From Nelumbo lutea (lineage: Eukaryota; Streptophyta; Magnoliopsida; Proteales; Nelumbonaceae), in NCBI GenBank assembly GCA_022828595.1, contig JAKGHH010000005.1:57531655-57595654 (forward strand): 64,000 nucleotides of DNA. Reading direction: 5' to 3'. Positions 1 to 54,414 of the stretch are shown here, one piece after another. The notes beneath the pieces are model-generated. The model saw only the letters and a list, made by a program, of their open reading frames with translations, was not told where the DNA came from and searched no databases. How positions within the stretch are numbered: position 1 is the stretch's first letter; the number at the start of each line of letters is the position of its first letter. Position numbers and translations under genes: made by a program.

Positions 1-112
1 AATAGCTTCTAATAATTTCCAATTACATTCAAAAAAGAAAAGAAAATTCATCCGAATTTAACATAAAAATAATACAGTGTATAATGTTCCAGAAAACACC
101 AATTTAGAATAT

Positions 113-1130
113 GGATTTTTTTTGGGTCAATAAAAAAAGATTTCATTAATAAATAAAAAGGTGGTGTACAAAGGGAGGAGATAACCTCTCTTATCTCCTC
201 CAAGCAAGAGAAAGACAGAAAAAGATAACCTCTCTTATCTCCTCCAAGCAAGAAAAAGACAGAAAAAGTTACATGTGAGCCCAAAACAAGTTCTCCCTAT
301 TCACCCCTTGCTTTGCTAGCCCATCAGCAAGGGAGTTAGCACATCTCTTAACCCAAACTACTTTAACTTCCATGTCTTTTGTCAGCCATTGGAATTCTTC
401 TTCTCATTGCTGTATAGCCACAAACCATTTTTATCTCCTTTCAGTCATTCTATCACTAGGTTGGAGTCTCCTTCAATGATCAACTTCCTCAACATTAAGT
501 CCTTGGCTCTTTGTACACCTTCTAAAGCCGCCAAAATCTCAGCTCTAAGAGAATTACCCTCTTCAATTGGGCCTGAGAACAAGGCAATTATAATCCCATT
601 CTCATCCCTTAAAACACCCCCAATACCCGAATGCCCTGGGTTGCCAATACTACTCCCATAAAAAATCATTTTGTAAAATCCACTTGGGGGAGGGTACCAA
701 ACTGAAGCTGAAGCCTCCTGAATCGGGGATGAAAAAGCAATTTCTTTCCACTTTCTTGACAGATCATATATAGAAAAATTGTTGAAGATATCCAAAGATG
801 TAATCCAATGGAATACCCTGACGCAAATCACCTCCTGAATAGTTTCCTTGTTCCTCTTCTTTCCTGAGGATAATCTGGAGTTCCTTTCTTCCCAAATAGT
901 CCAAATAACAGCAGCCCTTACACAACACCACATTATTCTTCCTCTTTTCTTTTGCAATCTGAAGAAAGGAGCAAACAAGCTTTTCACATCTGATGGGGGG
1001 CCCACATGCTTTCAAACAAAGAAGAAAACCATTCCCACCTTGTCGACCTAGTAGAACAAACCAATTACTTAACCACCTATGCAGTTTAGAAGAAACAATG
1101 TTCCTAAAATGCATCGATTCAAGTTGAAAT
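113..1130 (-). mobile_element. 5'-truncated L1-type LINE (RNase H end), intron-embedded
   Basis: On the - strand this encodes the C-terminal end of a plant L1 ORF2. It has a WTIWEERNSR block, the RNase H start GSSIGNPGHSGIGGVLRD, the acidic strand LIIEGDSN, and the conserved last residues LFWAHM before a stop at 271-269. A 3' tail follows, ending in a T-run (A-run on the element strand) near 113-120. Endonuclease and reverse transcriptase are absent, so this is a 5'-truncated insertion. Frameshifts lie near 450 and 1000. It sits upstream of the first visible AAA exon. Confidence 0.85.
181..268. repeat. 44-bp tandem duplication in a LINE 3' UTR
   Basis: Two adjacent copies, 181-224 and 225-268, begin ATAACCTCTCTTATCTCC and differ by a single base. 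They lie between the LINE stop codon and its tail. Confidence 0.9.
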
Positions 1131-1383
1131 ATGATAGATTTTCCTGAAGCCTACCATAACCTTCTATTTTCCTTTTCTTTTTCATCTTTCCTTAGTCAAT
1201 TCCATTACCTACCACTACCAGAAAAAGAATAGAGATATTAGAGACTCTGAGCAGAATTTCATCAGCTTACTCCTTTATTTCTGCTTCTTTATTTCATAAC
1301 TCTCTCTCTCTCAAAAAGAAACCTCAAAAAAATTCTTAACATGCATTATGGTTCTATTTATGTGTTTTATAATTTGTTTACAG

Positions 1384-44573
<43,190 letters not shown>

Positions 44574-45609
44574 CTTTGTAATTTTTGGTTCTTATTTATT
44601 CACTAATGCGCTCGTGTTACCCTTGGAATCTCTCTTTGTACCTTTCTAAGCTCAAAGAGAAAAAAACCCTGTAATATAGCGTTTTACATGTAGTTCATCA
44701 TCCCAAAATTTTGGCATTAAACGATTCATGTGTATATTAAATTAAACATGCTTGATAAGAAATTTAGTCGATCTTCGAAATTTAGTTTATTTGTAATGGT
44801 AAAATCCCAGGCTTAATAAGAAATTCGTATTAGCTGTTCATAAACTTATGGGCCCCACTGAAAAAGATGCGGCCCCCCCTTGTATTTAATACTGGCGTGG
44901 AACCTTATTGTTCCACAGCCAGCTAAACAGCTAAAGCGTTCAAACCTTGTTCTATTTATTTTGCACTCTGCACGGCTAAGCCACGAGACCACGAGGTGCT
45001 GCCACCTTCCGATATTTGACTGGTCCTTACAAGAATATTTATGATCCCTAAATCTTTCTAATTTGTGGATTAAATCATTAAATTGTGCGGGCTTCTGGTG
45101 GATAGGAAATCCATCTAATGGTTGCCCAAGATCATTAGATCAAGCACCCAGTTTCTTGCGTATGGTAAGCCCCACCAATTAGTATATGCATTTTTCTGGT
45201 AAATGGACCAAATCATTTCAACTAGTTCATGTAATATGAAGAAGGCTTGTATCGAGTCTGGTAGTAACAATTGAGGACAATTTTACAAAGGATGAGGAAA
45301 CCGCAATTGACACCCGTCCAACTCTGCAGGAAATCGTGTTTCACAGTTCTGGCTTCTCAGCCATAGCTGCTGGGAACCCGCAATTGACGCCCATGTGCAA
45401 CCCTGCAGGAAATTGCGTTTCACAGTGCCAGCATCTCAGCCATAGCTGCTGCCACCTTAACATAAAAATATCCACTGAGAGCATGTATTTCATTCCCTAT
45501 AATATAGACATTGATCCAATGTCGGGCTTTGGTCTGGCCAGTTAACCTTTACATGAGGGGTTGGATATACAATGGTGGATTGGGGTCAAGCAATAAAGAA
45601 TGGTATCCA
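44574..45609. other. Convergent intergenic gap
   Basis: This separates the stop codons of the AAA gene (+) and the ABCF gene (-). It must hold both 3' UTRs. No gene or recognised transposon was found. A tandem duplication occupies 45301-45451. Confidence 0.7.
45301..45451. repeat. Tandem duplication of about 77 bp
   Basis: The units at 45301 and 45378 share CCGCAATTGAC, CTGCAGGAAAT, GTTTCACAGT and TCTCAGCCATAGCTGCTG, with scattered substitutions. Confidence 0.85.
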
Positions 45610-48600
45610 TCAATTCCAACGTTTTGCATTCTTCAACCCTTTTGATTTAGCTTTTGCCTGCTGAAATGCCATCATTCTCTGCTTCTTTCGAGCTTCTTTC
45701 TCTGCCTGTTATACATGAAGAAATTCAGAATTTTCCCCATAGTTTCCCTTCATGGACTAATGCATATTTTCTAATTCCCGTTTTAATTTCTAGTTTACAG
45801 ATAATAATGATTGAAACATGTACCTTTGACATCTTAGACTTGGTTTTTACTTTAGGAGCCTTCTCCTCAAGCTCTGCCTCACGTTGGAGCTCCCTTTCTC
45901 TAGCATCAAGGTTCTTCTCTAGATAATACTGTAAAATTTTAAATATAGTGTCAAATGAATTTGTACTTAGTATAAGAAAGTAAGAAACCCAGTAAAGATT
46001 CCAATCAAACATCGAAAATGTATATGGGTTTCTTACACAAAACTTCATAACACCAATCAGTAAGAGGCCATTTGATGATAGCTGAAGTGGCTTATCACTT
46101 TGTCTTTTAGCTTCAGCCATTACTTAAGGATCCTACAAGCTCCTGAATAACTTGTTGACCAGAAAGTAAATCAACAAGTCATTCAATTCATCTGTTCTCA
46201 AATGGCCTAGGTCTTGCCAAGTAGACCTTTTGGGTTAAATAAAAAACCAATCACTGGATGCTTATAACCCCATCAGATCCATATTTTTTTCAGACTTTCA
46301 TCCTCCACATCAACAACACACTGCAATTAGGATGCTCTTTTCTCCCAAAAAGAATTAAGACACTCTAACTAGGTGGCTCTTGGTAGAGCAAAATGGCAGG
46401 ATAGGATTTCTGTGGCTGACCACAAATAGTTGGGGTTAAGGCTGAGTTGATTTGAGGATACCATAAACCTATTGGATACATTGCATATGCCCACATCCAC
46501 CACAAATGCAGTAGTTGGAACAGCCTTTCCCATCCGGACATGAGAATTGCTTAGAAACATATGACAACTGCAATTTTTAAAGGAAATTCCTTGGAATATA
46601 TCAGACTTACATTGTAATCACCCGCATAATCTTGTAATGTGTTGTCCTTAACCTCTATCACTCTGTTAACTATTTGCTTTATGAAATATCGATCATGAGA
46701 AACTGTGATGACAGTTCCCTTGTACTCTGCTATTGCTTCCTGTTAAAACACCAAGCTGTTATAATATTATAGGGGAATACTAGATTAAAAAAGGAACTTT
46801 GGAGGATGTTCAGCTGAAGTCATACCTCAAGCATCTCCTTTGATGGGATATCCAGATGATTGGTTGGTTCATCCAGAACCAACAACGTTGATGGCTTCAC
46901 CATGAATTTGCAAAAGGCAAGACGAGCCTACCCAGACAGAATGAAAAAAGAATTGTTTTGAATAAGAAAATTGGCTCAATAAGATTTGCAGGTACAAGTC
47001 ATGATCATGAGCCCATTATCTGACAATAGGTACTGTCAAGATTATGAAGACACCAAAACTACAACAATGAACAATTTCATAGATGAGCGGTCAGAAGTGT
47101 TGCAAAGAATGTTGCCATCAACAGCTATCATGAATCTACTTTATTCATTGACTTGCAAAATAGCATAGGCAATAGTTAAATCATTACTAACCCACAAAAA
47201 ATGTGGAGAAAAAAAGTCTCCCTCTCTCTGGTTTAAGCTTATCCATTAGAGTTTTAAAAACATGCAATAAAAATAAAATGAAAATTAAGAACATAAATAA
47301 ATGTGGCTACACAAGTACATAATAAAACATGTATTTCTTTTCAAGGAAAAACTGTATGGTCAAGCTTCACAGAAAGCTTCATGGTAATTGCACACCATGC
47401 ATCTTATCAAAGATATCTCAATACATATTTGGCATTGATGATTATTGTTTCCCATTGAAACTAAATGTTATAAAACCGAAAAGCCAAATGCATGATAATT
47501 AATAGAAAACAAAAGTAGGATTGAGCAGTTAAAACGCTGGTTAATGAATATTAATACAAAACCAAAGGTGATTAAAATGACAGATGAGTTGGCTAAATCA
47601 AAAAAGAAATGCACATATAAGGTGCAATATTTACAAAATGGAAAGCATATGTCCACAATGGAGAAAGCCAAGCTTATTCCTGCATCATTAAGAGAGTATT
47701 GTACCAAATGTGCTAAAAGGTAATTAGTCTACCAAACAAGACATATATCTTAAAATCCAAAAAACCAAGTTTCATAAAGTAGAACTTGTACTAAATTTTC
47801 TAAACGAAAATTACTTCACTGCACAAGACGAATATATAAAGGGCAGCCTAGTGCACAAGGCTCTCGCCAATGTGGGATCTGGGGAGGGACAGATGAATCC
47901 AGCCTTACCCCTGTAGATACACAGAGAGGCTTTTTCCAAGATTTGAACCCTGGTCACCCAGGTTAAAATGGAGCAACACAACTGTTGCGCCAAGGCCCAC
48001 CGTCATTGGGTTTGACCTACGTAATCACATTTTGTACGACCTGTGGTACAAGGAATACAGGCAAAATAGAGGTTGCTCAAAACAGCACCAGGGCTCAAAA
48101 TTAGAATTAAATTCAATCTAACTCAACTTGATAATTGCATCTCAGAAGGGCTGATTATTAGTATTTCCACTTTTCTTAGTTTAGGATTTAGGTAAGTTCA
48201 ATAGTTGGCAGACTGCAACTACTGTAGTGGTGTTGGGCTAGGATTTCATGGCAATATTTGATTGGCATTCATCTGTGCGATGAAGTCACATAACTCCAAT
48301 GTAATTCTGGAGATCAAAAGAACAGGGGAGAAAGATAAGAACTATGCACTTATTATGAAAGCATAATTGTATATTTTATTATCACTTTTCTAATCCGAGG
48401 TACATCTCTAATGCTTATTGCTTTTGATACAAGTTAAACGATTTCAGTGGTTCGACTTGGAGAAAAAAATTGGCTAGTGGAAGAGAATTGATTTTTTTAC
48501 AACAGGACAATCTGAAATTCCTTTTTAGGTTAATCAGAATTGTAGAATGTAAATGAAATGAAAAAGGACAACCAAAGTAGATTATTTTGGTTTACCTTCT

Positions 48601-51195
48601 CACCACCACTCAGAAGTGACACCTTTCTATCAAGCATGTCTGCCTTGAAATTGCAACGACCAAGAAGTCCCTTTATGTCATCAATTCTCCAATCTTCTGC
48701 AACTTCTTCCACTGTCTGAAGAACTGTTTTATCCAAATCGAGTGCCTCCGCCTGAAATCAGAGTATAAATTAATCATAAACAACACAGCGTGTTTAAAGA
48801 GTTATTCATCATGGATAATCCGAATAATAGATGTTTATCATCACTAATATTAACAAACCTGGTTCTGTTCAAAATAGTTCGGGAGAACATTGTGCTCCCC
48901 CATTATAACTTCACCTCCTCCTGGTTTCTCTAATTCCATAATGAGTTTAAGCAATGTACTCTTTCCACATCCATTTGGACCAATAATAGCAACTTTCTCA
49001 CCCTTTTGAATTGAAAGGTTTGCCTTCTTGAAAAGAACCTGTCAAGAAATGAAAAGATATTAAAGGCAAAAACAAGGGAGAAAAATAATCAACATAAGGA
49101 TAACACAATATAACACTTGTATAGTGTTCTTTATGTTTAAAATATATTTCCCACCTTATCTTCATATCCAAATGCTAGATTCTTGATTGTTACTACAGAT
49201 CTTCCACTTCTTCCACGCTCTGGGAATCTGATCTTCATTTGTTTCCGCTGGAATGGCTTCTCAACTTGGTCCTCATCTTGAAGTTTTTCCAGCTTCTGTT
49301 AGAAAAATTCCAAATATTGTTGGTATGAAGCAATAGATATTAAATCCTGTATTTCTAGAACGTAACACCTAAAAGTTAAAAGGAAAGCATTTCAGAAACC
49401 TTGATGTTTTGGAGATCTAAAGCAATTTTTATATGAGAATTGAAAAGGCAAACTACAAATTGGCAAATGATATATTCTTTTTATTATGCTGATATACCTT
49501 TTCTGCGGTGGATGCTCGGCCAGCATTTGCTCCTGCACTCAACCTGTTTATTATATCTTTTGTGTGCTCAATTTGCTTCTGCTGCTTCTCCCATGCAGCA
49601 TACTGAGCTTCTATCCATGCTGCCTTAGCAATAACATACTGGGAATAATTTCCCTCATATGTCCTGGACACACCCATATCAGTTTCCACGATTTTTGTAC
49701 AGAGCTGATCAAGAAAAGCTCTGTCATGGGATATGATGACCATTGGCACTCTTTGCTTGTTAAGATAAGCTTCAAGCCACTCAATTGTGTCAAGATCAAG
49801 GTGGTTCGTTGGCTCATCAAGAAGTAATAAATCTGGCTCCTGCAGGTGTTCATGTTTCATAATTTGTCATAAGTCAACTAATACCAACGCTTATACTCCA
49901 GTATAGCTTATACAAATCGTGTGCATTATCAAGTGAACAAAATCAAAGCTCAGAGTCCTTTACTTTTCACTTTTAGTCATATGGATAATTTTGGTTGAAC
50001 TTAAGAAAAAGAAGGAAAAAACTACCAGAATTTCAGCTCATGTTCAAAATATTTACTAATGGTTCGCCTCTACATTGTTTTCTTAGGCTTAGTTTGGAAG
50101 AAGTGCATACAGTACAAATATATACAAAATAATAGAAAAACAAGGTTTTGCACTCTACATATTTGTATTTGTACTCCTTCCAAACTGAGCCTTGCAACAA
50201 ATTCTGAATTACTTTAAATTAAAATATGAAGAAAGCAGCACTAAATGATTACGCAACAAATGCATGTATTGTAAGCATCCGAAAAACCTGATTCAGTGAA
50301 TCAAACATAAATGCACCTGAAGAAGAATTTTTCCGAGGGACATCCTCATCTGCCAACCACTGCTGAATGATGCCACCAGCCGATCGGAATCTTCCATGGA
50401 GAATCCAAGCTCAGGCATCATCTTATTAATTTTCACTTCAACCTCATATAAATCAATGGCCTGAGCTCGCCTCTGAAGTAAATCCAGTTCATCCAGAAGC
50501 CTGCCCATCAGCACCAAATCGTCCACCGAATTCTCAAGTGCCTTCTGAACCTTCTCTAACCTCTCCGCAATTTCCATTTCCTCCTTGAAAGCATTCATGA
50601 ACTCCTCCTTAACTGTCCTGCTCGGACAAACCTCAAATTCTTGACTCAAAAATGCAATTTTCATGTTCGGTTTTGCCTTAATTACGTTCCCAGAATCAGG
50701 TTCCTCCTGGCCCGTAATTATCCTCAATTGAGTTGTCTTTCCTGCACCGTTTACTCCAACTAACCCTACTTTCTCCCCTTTCTTCACTTCCCAGCTAACA
50801 TCCTTCAGAACAGTCACCCCTTTATAGCTTTTACTAATGTTTTCTAACCTAACACCAGAAGAAACACTCGAAGCACCACCACTCGACTGTTTACTAATCC
50901 GTTTCTGCTGAGTCACATCCACAGAAGTCTCAGAGAACAGCGATTCTATATCTTCGATGGCGGTTTCGGCCACCACTGTTGCCGTCGAAACTGAAACTCC
51001 AAGATTTTTCTTCCTAGGGTTAAACACACAATTAAGCTTAACTAAATCATCAGAACTTCGCCTGCTCTGGGTTAGAGACGCCGAAATGGGGCGAAAACGA
51101 GGTAGAACACTGGTTTTCCGAGCATCTAAAAGAGCTGAACCAGAGAGGAAACTCGATCGAAGATCGATGCACTGAATCTTACTCGCTAAATCCAT
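45610..51195 (-). CDS. ABCF5: ABC transporter F family protein, plastid ABCF5/GCN5-like, complete
   Basis: Exons in coding order: 51195-50317, 49839-49498, 49295-49155, 49038-48859, 48751-48596, 46927-46826, 46739-46611, 45928-45824, 45705-45610 (TGA). They sum to 2130 nt, or 709 residues, close to the roughly 690 of Arabidopsis ABCF5. Every exon is a multiple of three, so all introns are phase 0. Residues 1 to about 95 are Ser/Arg-rich and resemble a plastid transit peptide. ABC1 has Walker A GVNGAGKT, signature-like SSGWQMRM and Walker [14 protein letters not shown] charged linker rich in Trp and Gln follows. ABC2 has Walker [10 protein letters not shown], signature LLSGGEKARL, Walker [13 protein letters not shown] and switch His in VSHDRYF. 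There are no membrane segments. ABC-F proteins act on ribosomes rather than in transport, which suggests a plastid translation factor related to bacterial EttA/Uup; that role is inference. The start is the first ATG of the long first-exon ORF. Confidence 0.93.
47841..48002 (-). mobile_element. Au-like SINE
   Basis: On the - strand the tRNA-like head has GGCCTTGGCGCAACAGTTG (A box) and GGTTCAAATC (B box). The body and tail carry CTCTGTGTATCTACAGGGG, GGCTGGATTCATCTGTCCC and GTGCACTAGGCTGCCC. This matches the widespread angiosperm Au SINE by recollection. It lies in the 1.67-kb intron 5 of the ABCF gene, in the gene's sense. Confidence 0.8.
50086..50191. mobile_element. Small MITE in ABCF intron 1
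   Basis: It begins GGCTTAGTTTGGAAG and ends CTTCCAAACTGAGCC, complementary to GGCTCAGTTTGGAAG. The interior is also partly self-complementary (ACAAATATATAC, TATTTGTATTTGTAC). Flanks are TTA and TTG, so a Harbinger/Tourist-type origin is possible. Confidence 0.65.
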
Positions 51196-51436
51196 GTTCG
51201 AAAACTGTAACCAACGACAATTCGAATGAAAGATGTATGGAAACTATCGATAAATAGGGGAAGGAGAGAGTTCGAACGAGGGAACTTTAGAACTGTAACG
51301 AATCAAGGAAAAGAATCAAGAGGTGGAAGATTAGTTAGAGGAAAGGAAAATGAGAAATGAAGGTGAATTAGGGCAACTCGAATTTCTCTCGAACTCCTCC
51401 GAGAGTTGCAGAGAAACTCCCCGTCCACTAGGGAAC

Positions 51437-51475
51437 CATGAAATAGAGAAGAATAAAATGAAATGGGGATTTATA
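51437..51475 (-). promoter_or_regulatory. Probable core promoter of the ABCF gene, with a tiny uORF
   Basis: A TATAAAT box reads on the - strand at 51475-51469, about 274 bp upstream of the ATG. Transcription would then start near 51440. A minute upstream ORF (ATG at 51439, three codons then TAG) lies at the edge of that leader and is included only if transcription starts upstream of it. The leader between here and 51196 shows no other - strand ATG. No transcript data are available to confirm the start site. Confidence 0.4.
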
Positions 51476-51961
51476 GCGGGCTATTGGAAATTCCCTTTTT
51501 TTTAGAAAAATGGAAATTCTAAAATATATTGAAATGACACTTATGTCGTGCAAAATTACGAAATCCACTATTTGTCATGCCATTGACAAATTGAAAGACA
51601 AATCTGCCCTCATTGATGGACTCATTGCGCTACAAATCAAATATCAGCTGGCCCAGCCCATTTTATTCCTTTACTCTGCTCTACTTCTTAAATTCTTTTA
51701 CAATAAAAACTTATTTTTGCCTGCCATTAAATGAGAAGAAAGCAAAACTTTTACTATAAAGAGGGTGAAAATAATAACTGAAATATTTTTTCTTAAAAGT
51801 ATTTTATCCATTTTATGGAGAACAAGGCAGCCTAAAAATTTCTTTGTTAATTTTTTTATAAATTCTTTTCTGTTTATTCCAAAATTTCAATTTCTACCAC
51901 AATATTAAATTTGATTTGCAAAATTGTTCATATTCATTTCACATGTCCAAACCCATTTTTA

Positions 51962-52859
51962 GGTCATGCTTGGGAGTGCTTATGTTAAAAATAAGTGCTT
52001 ATTGAATAAGCGTTTAAAAACAAGTGCTTATTCAAATAAGCACTTATTTGCATTTGCCACCCAATTTTTTCAAGGCGTTTGGTGGTCTTTTTCTCCAATA
52101 AGCACTTAAATAAGCAATTGTGACTCTTCTGTCCTTCATTTTCTTTAAAATTTTCAAAATATTCAATCCAAAATGAATGAATAAAAGTACTTTGGTCGAA
52201 GTGATTTTATAAGAGTACTTTTACAAAAGTGCTTTCATAAAAGTATTTTGATAAAAGTATTTCAGTAAAATACTTTTATAAAAGTACTTCCGTAAATTAC
52301 TTTTATAAAAGTACTTTTATAAGTATTTTTATAAAAGTTTTTTCGTAAAAGTACATTCACAGAAGTACTTTCGTAAAAGTGCGTTTATAAAGTGATTTCA
52401 TAAAAGTGCTCTTATAAAAAGTACTTTTGTGAAAGTGTTTTCTTAGTACTTTTGTAAAAGTGCTTTTATAAAAATACTTTTTTAAAATTACTTTTATAAA
52501 AGTGCTTTCATAAAAAAAATACTTTTATAAAAGTGCTTTCGTAAAAATGTTTTACTTTCGTAAAAGTATTTTTCATAAAATTACTTTTATAAAAGTGTCT
52601 TTGTAAAATTGTTTTTGTAAATGGGTATAATTGGTATTCTAAAAGTTCACTGGGGACAATTATGGGAGAAAAAATTGAATAAGTGCTTATCATATGAGCA
52701 CTTAAAAAAAAAACTGAAAATTTGGGCATAAAAAATAAGCCATTCTTTTTAAAATAAACACTTATTTTAGGCTTATTTTCCAAACACCGATAAGTGCTTA
52801 ATGGTGTGGTCCCCACCCAAATAAACACTTATTTCCAATAAGCACTCCCAAACATGGCC
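51962..52859. mobile_element. Non-autonomous PIF/Harbinger-like element with an internal minisatellite
   Basis: The left end is GGTCATGCTTGGGAGTGCTT. The right end is complementary to GGCCATGTTTGGGAGTGCTT. Flanking TTA trinucleotides (51959-51961, 52860-52862) fit a 3-bp Harbinger target duplication. Subterminal ATAAGTGCTTATT motifs recur at both ends. No transposase frame is present. Confidence 0.7.
52180..52620. repeat. 14-15-bp quasi-palindromic minisatellite (AAAAGTACTTTTATA)
   Basis: About 30 degenerate units built on the palindrome AAAAGTACTTTT, joined by ATA or GTA, fill the centre of the Harbinger-like element. A related array is at 56790-57415. Confidence 0.85.
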
Positions 52860-52862
52860 TTA

Positions 52863-54400
52863 GTTTGTTCTTCCCTTATTTTTGGAACAAATTAGTGTTA
52901 CCCATAAGTTTTCTTATGCGTTTTTTCTTCTAATAAATCATTTGGCATAAGGAGGCATAGAATCAAAGATTGACAAAAATACTTATATTTTTCATTTTTT
53001 ATTTAAGTCTATAAATTAGATCCAAAGATAGAAAATAAGAGAAAAATAAAAAGTTAATGGAAAATTATTAACAAACCTTTCATTTATTTAAAAAAAATGA
53101 GATAGGTCGGTAAAATATTACAATCTACACGCTATTCTTGATGAATCCAGATGAATTGTCAATAAAACACATTCCAACCCTCTACCAACATAATCTCATA
53201 CTGTACATCTCATATATGGCAGGTCCTAGTCTCATAATGAGATGTGTTGGCAGAAGATCTCAATTCAATCTTGATTTTGCAACAGCTTTAGAGATAAATG
53301 GGCCATTTGATAATGGCTGAATTGGTTAGCAGAATAACTAAAATATTTAAGTTATGGTAATTATCCCAAACTACTATTCAGCCATTAAATAGCTCATACC
53401 CTATCTAATGACTAAAAGCAACAAGAAAGCATACTCTTACTTTTCTTTGGAAACAACTTTGAGAAAAAGGTTGTGGACTTTTCTCATGGACTAAGATTTT
53501 ATTTTCTTTCTTTATCAAAAAGGATTGTATTTTCTTTTTTTTTTTGTTTAAGGAAAATCACATTGATTGGAAGAGTAAAATCAACAAGCTGATTTCTGGG
53601 CTTGTTGATATCTGAAGCAGACCAGTTGTCTTCATGCTAGTCGAAAGGAGAGCCATTATTTGAAGCAAGGAAGATTATTTTATTGTTCTTTTTGCTAAGT
53701 AGCAAGGAAGATAGATTGAGCCTGCCCTATCTCCAAAGCACGTCCACATATTGGTATATACATCATACGTGTATGGCTGGCTGTATGCACACGAGGAATA
53801 TCATACGTGTATGGCTGTATGGCTGTATGGTTTCGTGGTAGACTATCTCACTTGGTTGATAAGTTGGTATTATCTGAGGCGAAGGCATTTTTGTTATTTT
53901 TGTGAAGAGCAAGGACATTTGCTTCGCTGTGGGTGTCTGAGTTTGTGTGGCGGAGGCAACTAGAGTCTCTATAGAGATAAGTTGGTTGTAGATAACGCGG
54001 GCCGCAGCTCAAGTCTTGTGGTGGTGATCGCGGGCAATCATATCAGGGCGACGATACTACCCTCTTTCTCTGCCACGTTTGCTCTAATTGCAAGATTCTC
54101 CAACGGTCCACGAATATAAAAAAGACAGAATTATCTCTAATTATTATATCTACAAATAATCTTTATCAAGAAAAATATGTGGAAAAGAATAAATAAAAGA
54201 TCTGCTGTGCGCCTGTGCCTAATTGGGCAATTGGGGAGACTCTGGACTCAAAACATCTGCAGTCAGAACTCAAAAGCAAAATTGAGACAAGTAAAGAGGC
54301 TAAAAGATATAATTATGGAGTTTGAACAAAATTTTGGACAAAAGTAATACAAAATCAAGCATTGCTTTCAGTATGTGTTATACTCAAAGGATATAGGCAC
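52863..54400. other. Gene-free stretch
   Basis: No gene was recognised. There is a small local duplication of ATCATACGTGTATGGCT near 53762 and 53800, and AT-rich low complexity elsewhere. Short open frames here have no family signature. Confidence 0.5.
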
Positions 54401-54414
54401 TTACTTGGGTGCGA

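Noticed and set aside
47941..48002. tRNA-like A and B boxes
   Set aside because: They are followed by a SINE body and not by a tRNA cloverleaf, so this is an Au-like SINE head and not a tRNA gene.
52180..52620. Regularly spaced repeats as a possible CRISPR array
   Set aside because: Units are contiguous, degenerate and palindromic, with no unique spacers, in a plant transposon.
53751..53963. 70-codon Cys-rich frame (CYFCEEQGHLLRCGC)
   Set aside because: It is short, lies in repeat-rich intergenic DNA, and has no splice context or family signature.
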